DNA from: Lingula anatina
Lineage: Eukaryota; Brachiopoda; Lingulata; Lingulida; Lingulidae
DNA: 64,000 nt
Assembly (NCBI RefSeq): GCF_001039355.2
Contig: NW_019775775.1
Span: 1-64,000 of the forward strand
Direction of reading: 5' to 3'
Positions 59,181 through 64,000 of the stretch are shown piece after piece. Every line of letters begins with the position of its first letter. Positions within the stretch are counted from its first letter, which is position 1. The position numbers were made by a program, and so were the translations under genes. Under the pieces are notes generated by a model. It saw only the letters and a list, made by a program, of their open reading frames with translations, ran no database searches and was not told the origin of the DNA.

Positions 59181-59765
59181 ATATTTTGCAAGGTGTCATT
59201 GAATATTTATTAAGAACATGAATATATGATTGCATAAATATTATGATTTAAAGAAAATGTAAATGGGTCAAATTCGTTTTTGTACAATTTTGAAGTATCG
59301 CATTTTAGCATTTATTAAAGTTATGCACGTGTGGACTTTTGTGAAAAACATTTGTTAATGGATAAGGGAAATTTCATTGTTCCAAGAACAATGTTTATAG
59401 AAATGTCATTGTCCAAATACTGCCAAATAAGCAAATCTGGCACAGTAGTAAAGAAAAGTAGATTGCTTCACTTATGATTATAAAATGATTATTTGTCCCT
59501 TAGCTTGCCAGCTTAGGGATTTTACTTAAAGTGACAATGTCTGTTTATTCATGGATTTTCAGGGTTCAAATCACTTTTGAATTTATGTCATTGTCAATTA
59601 CATATGGACTACTAGCTAAAATGTTGATTTTTTGCACCTTTTGCTGACTTAAGCGCCGCTTTTATTGTCACAGCCTATTGGTTTTATAGGACAACCACCC
59701 TAAAATAAACCTTCATATATCTGTCTACCATAATACAGTGACAAACCGAGTATAGATTGCCGAGG

Positions 59766-60329
59766 AAATTTTAAAAAAAATTCAGGCCTGTAGCGTCTAG
59801 CCTAATAAGACTACTTCAAAAACCCAGAAGAAGATTGAACAAAAAAAAAATAAAAAATTATTATGTAGACTGTGTGGCAAAAAACACAATCATGAGGAAA
59901 TTTAAGAACTTCCAAACCCCATGAATGATCAAGAGTTCTGGAGCATTACTGTGGCCCCGTATACACGACATGGTGATGATAATGAGGATGTTAGGGAAGC
60001 ACCTGATCCATCACTTTCATGCTCATCCAAAGCTGACTAATTCATGCCCCTGTTGCTCTCAGCAATTGAAGCAGTCCAGGGCCTTTGAAATATAGGTCTG
60101 GCCAAAGTATTCTTCCTAACAATGTACAGATTTAGGTGACTCAGACATACAGCATGTCTCCTTACCCTTGTCCAACTTCAGGACCAGCTTTAGTGCTCAA
60201 GTTATGGATCTTATAACTGTATTAAAGGAAATCTCTCATTCAAAATGTGCATCAAAATTCCTTTCTACAGTTTCTTTTGATAGTTTGATAGTTCTGTTCC
60301 AAGAGTCTGATGTAATACTGATCATGCCA
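59766..60329. other. Intergenic DNA between the composite element and NOL10
   Basis: No supported coding sequence. It should hold the NOL10 3' UTR on the minus strand. Confidence 0.5.
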
Positions 60330-63300
60330 TCAAGATACTTTCTTCCCCATCCAGAACTTTGATTTGGGCTTCTGTTTGCCGGCAATGTCCCCTGCAGATC
60401 TTCTCAGTTTTCTTCTTTCTGCATGGTGTTCTATTGCCTCACGCCTTTTATGCTTTTCCTTTTCATTCTAAAATTATAAGATGGACATTATTCTTTATTT
60501 TCACTCACGTAAGTAAAAAGGTGTTTTAATTCTTTTACCTATGTTTTACCTATGCATGATGATAAATTCAAGATTTACAATCATTGCAGATTATTCTTTG
60601 ATGATACACAATTACCTTCTTGAGGGAGAACACCATTTCTCTGGCCCCTAGAGAGGATCCAACATGGCGAACAATACCACTTGAATCTTCATCTGCTACA
60701 CGCTCTGCCAAAGATTTTCTGTAATGAAAGAGTACACAAAAACATCTGAATTATTCACATGATCCTTTCATAGACACTTACACAGTAAACACTTCAAGGT
60801 TATCAAGTCTATAGTAAAATATTCCAATCTTGGTTTGTAATGAATAAAATCATTTGAATTATTTCTTCTTCAGACGTCTGAATAAAAAAATGATAAATTT
60901 TTATTTGCAAAATACATCTTTTGTTTCAAGGGGAAGATAAGAAAGTTTTCATGTTTTTCTGCAGAAAACAGTGCAAATACGATTATACTGGAAATGCACT
61001 GTTAAGGTTAACTCTTACATTTATTGAAATTATGTAATCAACAGATTTCAAATAAGATGCAGCAGCAGGTACATCAACTCCAGATTATCACCTAATTTTT
61101 CAATGAACTTACTTGCTCAATGTCTTCTTTTTTCTTTTGAAACTATGAAATTCTTCTCCTTCTTTGATTTCATAGAATTTTGGTTTGAGCTCTCTTTCTT
61201 CACGTTCTCTCTTTTTCTTTGCCTTAGCTTCTTCTGAGAGCTGTTTGTGCTGTTTTTTTAACTCCTTGGTCCAGGTGTGTTCATCGTCTGAACTGCTGTC
61301 CTCACTGCTTGGTCTGCCCTCCAACTCATCCTAAAGAAAAAAACAGACTGTAGTAATCTTTTCTTTTCTTTCTTTCTTATTATCTATCTATCTGTCTGTC
61401 TACCTACCTATCTATCTATTTATTTACTGGTTATATTGGTAAGAAAATGTACTGCACGCATACTCCCTAGATGTAAAGACGAGTAATGATTTGTATAAAT
61501 ACGTACAGTCAGGTCATGTATCCATAGGGTGAAAATAAGTTATTTCAATCATGTTGTGCTAATAATTTATTGTCTCAGTCTTCTAAAAAACTACAAAGCA
61601 TAGAACCTTCAACAGGCTTTAGATTTTCAATTATTTAACATAATAGGTGCTAAATGACAAATAAGGCATGTTTTCATATATTAGTAAATTTAAAGAGGGA
61701 ACTACAACAGAAAAATGTTTGAGCAAAGATGCAATAAAAATCAACCGGCATATAAATGCTAGCCAAACTTACATTTATTTCTTCAAATTGCTGGGCAAGC
61801 CTCTCTTGTTTCTCTTGTCTTTTCCTTCTATCCTTTTCTAGCTTGGAGACCACAGGATTGAGCAGACGATATTCTTCACTCTCTGGATCCACTTGGAAAT
61901 CGGGATTGCTGAACATGGCGGCAAAACGTGAATCTCCAAGTAAGTTGAAAGTCTCTTTCTGCAAACACATAAATGAAGAACTCCATTATTTGAGGTATAT
62001 ATTCATAAAATTTCACTAATTCAGTGAATAATGTACACAATAAGATATTTCATCTTTATACTACTGCTTATATGAAAATACACTGCATATTACAAATCTA
62101 CAAAATTTTATCCAAAATAAACAAGTTTTTAAATGATTTACGTTGTGGTACTTCTCCTTTATTCACCGTTTAAAAATGGGACTTATTTAATAATTACTAC
62201 CTTGCCCTTCTTTTTCCCAGATTTTTGCTGCTCTTCTTGCTCTTCCATCAACCTCTCAGCTAGATTTTTGTTGACTTTAGGTAATTTCTGGAAACAAAAC
62301 AACAACAAACTTAGGGTCTTCTTGAAATAAATACACTCAATACACTAATAGGATTGAATTTCCGTTCACTTTTTACTACTGCACTATAGAGAAAAAGATA
62401 CACATTTAAATATACTCAAAAACCCTACATACCTTGACTCTCACTCTGTTAGCTCTTGCTTCTTCAATCTTTTCCTTGATCTTATTCTTTCTATATTCAG
62501 AATAAGCAAACGGCTCCACTATAGATTTTGCCTATCAAAAGACAAGAGTCTAAGAGTTAAAAAAAAAAACAAAGGATAAAACATGACAGCACTTTGTTAC
62601 ATCGAGACAATCTTCTCATCAACTCTATCATACTATTACTTACTAAAGAAACCAATTCATGAGTGAAAAATAGTAAAGATTCACTTTTTTCTTCCAAGAG
62701 GATACTGGCAAATAATTACATTAAATATTCAAGCAAACTATTTGTTAGGGAAATGTTACCTTGTGATATAACCTGATATCTATGAAGAAACCATGCATGT
62801 AGGCCCTCAGTAAATTAGACCCAATCAAATGAGAGAGTCCCAGCTCATCAAGCTCTTGTCTAGTTAAGAATTTGTAGTCATCATACACTGCAACAGTAAT
62901 TATTCAACACATGATCTTCACAATATTTCAATTAAATTATGCATTTGTTATAAGACAATTCTAATTTCCTGTCACTGATTTGGAGCTAATGACTCTGGAT
63001 GAATATTTCAATGGAAGTAAACATTTTTGTTTTTAAATGTCAGCTAAAATGATCTTTCTGGCAGTACTTTGTCACATACTACATAAATACAGGCCTTCAA
63101 TTACCTTGAGGAGCGTCCGTTTCTTCTAACTCTTCTGTAAGATTGTCCAGGAAAGAGCACCATTTAGGTGCAGGGCCCAGTGACTGTATAAGTGATAAAA
63201 ATTGTATGCATTATTTATATCATTTAAAGACCCAGTCAGAATTTATTCTCACACCAAAACTGCCTGCTTCATCAGCATTCAAGACAAGATTTTTTGAGAA

Positions 63301-64000
63301 ACATGTATGACAACAAATTTCTAGACCCGATACTTTTCAAAATTGCCATGAAACTTCCTGTTTATCTTTAAGTATGAGCAAATATGTTTGCAAAACTTCT
63401 GAATGTGACAAAAATATCACAAATATTTACATAATCCGAAGTACAAATCTATTCACAATATCATATATAGTTTACTTACAGGTATGTAGTATGTGAGCAC
63501 TTTAGGAGCCTCGTTGGCCATAAACAGCAGCCCAGAGTCTGGGAAAACACACAGGTCATTCAGTTTCACACCAGGCTCAATGGAAGTAAAAGGTTTACCC
63601 TGAAATTGCAAAATTAAATTATTACACTTGATACATAATCTTTAGAAAATAAATGTTCCTACCAACACTTTAACTGATATAATAAATTATCCTAATACAT
63701 GAAATTTCTGAAAGGCATGTCAGTCTCACTGAATCATGAATCGTTTAAATCCAAGATATTTCATTAGAAATGGCAAATAACATTGAATCCAGTATCTTAA
63801 ATGAGTTCAACAAACTGTGTATTGTATGAATATCTTGATTAACTTACAGTGTCTCTGTGCCAGAGTTTGAGAATCTTGCTGTCTATGGAGAGTACCACAT
63901 CCAGGCCTTCGTGGAAAGCAATAGATTTGATAGGTAGGCCGTACTGGTGGTCCTTTACCAATAGGGGCTTGTCTGATCTTATGTCATACAACAGGATCTG
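60330..64000 (-). CDS. NOL10: Nucleolar protein 10, 3' portion (5' end outside window)
   Basis: Coding exons in transcript order: 64000-63848 (cut by the edge), 63599-63480, 63183-63105, 62887-62760, 62531-62433, 62287-62201, 61958-61773, 61330-61113, 60718-60616, 60467-60330. All phases close, giving about 436 residues of a protein that is 688 long in human. The WD40 propeller end reads LYDIRSDKPLLVKDHQYG, then LKLWHRDT, NEAPKVLTYYIP and LGPAPKWCSFLDNLTEELEE. The HLIGSNLLRAYMHGFFIDIR segment, basic helices and the NUC153 motif (FAAMFSNPDFQVDPESEEYRL) follow, then an acidic stretch, FYEIKEGEEF and a Lys/Arg-rich tail. Family knowledge: orthologue of yeast Enp2, acting in 18S rRNA processing within the small-subunit processome in the nucleolus. 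It is convergent with USP14. Confidence 0.95.
61372..61425. repeat. Imperfect TATC/TTTC microsatellite in NOL10 intron
   Basis: Runs of TTTCTTTC followed by TATCTATCTGTCTGTCTACC in the intron between the NUC153-coding exon and the next one. Confidence 0.8.

Larger units (their letters stand above)
56006..59765. mobile_element. Composite 3.76-kb element bounded by long inverted repeats
   Basis: The left arm (56006 to about 56125) and the complement of the right arm (about 59643-59765) align for roughly 120 bp. Both start CCTCG-ATCTATAC, continue GGTTTG-CA-TGT-TTA, then TTTATTTTAGGGTGGT and CCTATAAA, and fade out near AAGT. Between them lie two SINE-like copies, a TA run, a Myb-type pseudogene and a second, multiply broken pseudogene with a CXC motif. 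Either it is one decayed DNA transposon with later insertions, or two inverted copies of a shorter repeat that happen to flank other debris. No clear target-site duplication was found. Confidence 0.6.

Overview
This is a metazoan nuclear window: multi-exon genes with GT-AG introns of roughly 100-800 bp, AT-rich intergenic DNA, long microsatellites and several transposon families. Gene content is bilaterian. Short introns, piggyBac- and Harbinger-type remnants and a decayed copy of a CXC-type ORF common in invertebrate repeats suggest a lophotrochozoan, perhaps a mollusc; that placement is weak. The assembly has single Ns at 3091 and 11452 and a 449-base gap at 46057-46505.

Layout. 374-2884: a compact LTR retrotransposon read on the minus strand, with 396-bp LTRs differing at one base and one acidic ORF of unknown function. 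5214-14627: misato (MSTO1), 15 coding exons on plus; its large first intron holds an intronless membrane-protein gene on minus (5782-7587). 15704-19092: a FAM169-like gene on minus, six coding exons, with an intact acetyl-CoA-binding motif. 19959-20131: a 173-bp MITE with a perfect 8-bp target duplication. 20304-37889: GON4L on plus, 28 coding exons, about 2434 residues; its intron 21 holds an intronless class A GPCR on minus (31627-32676). 39640-42143 and 42651-44790: two TRC8-like (RNF139/RNF145) membrane RING-H2 ligases, head to head, 507 bp apart. 46816-54821: USP14, 18 exons, with a non-autonomous piggyBac element in intron 5. 56006-59765: a composite of decayed transposon genes bounded by long inverted repeats. 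60330-64000: the 3' part of NOL10 on minus, running off the right edge.

The genes are mostly unrelated housekeeping functions: mitochondrial morphology, chromatin repression, ER ubiquitination, proteasomal deubiquitination and rRNA processing. MSTO1 and GON4L are also close neighbours in the human genome (1q22), so their linkage here may be ancestral. The most unusual items are the LTR element with a non-gag-pol ORF, the inverted-repeat composite, the piggyBac element with a tandemly duplicated micro-ORF, and the two intronless antisense genes inside introns. Exon boundaries were set by reading splice sites and checking that phases close; they were not tested against transcripts.
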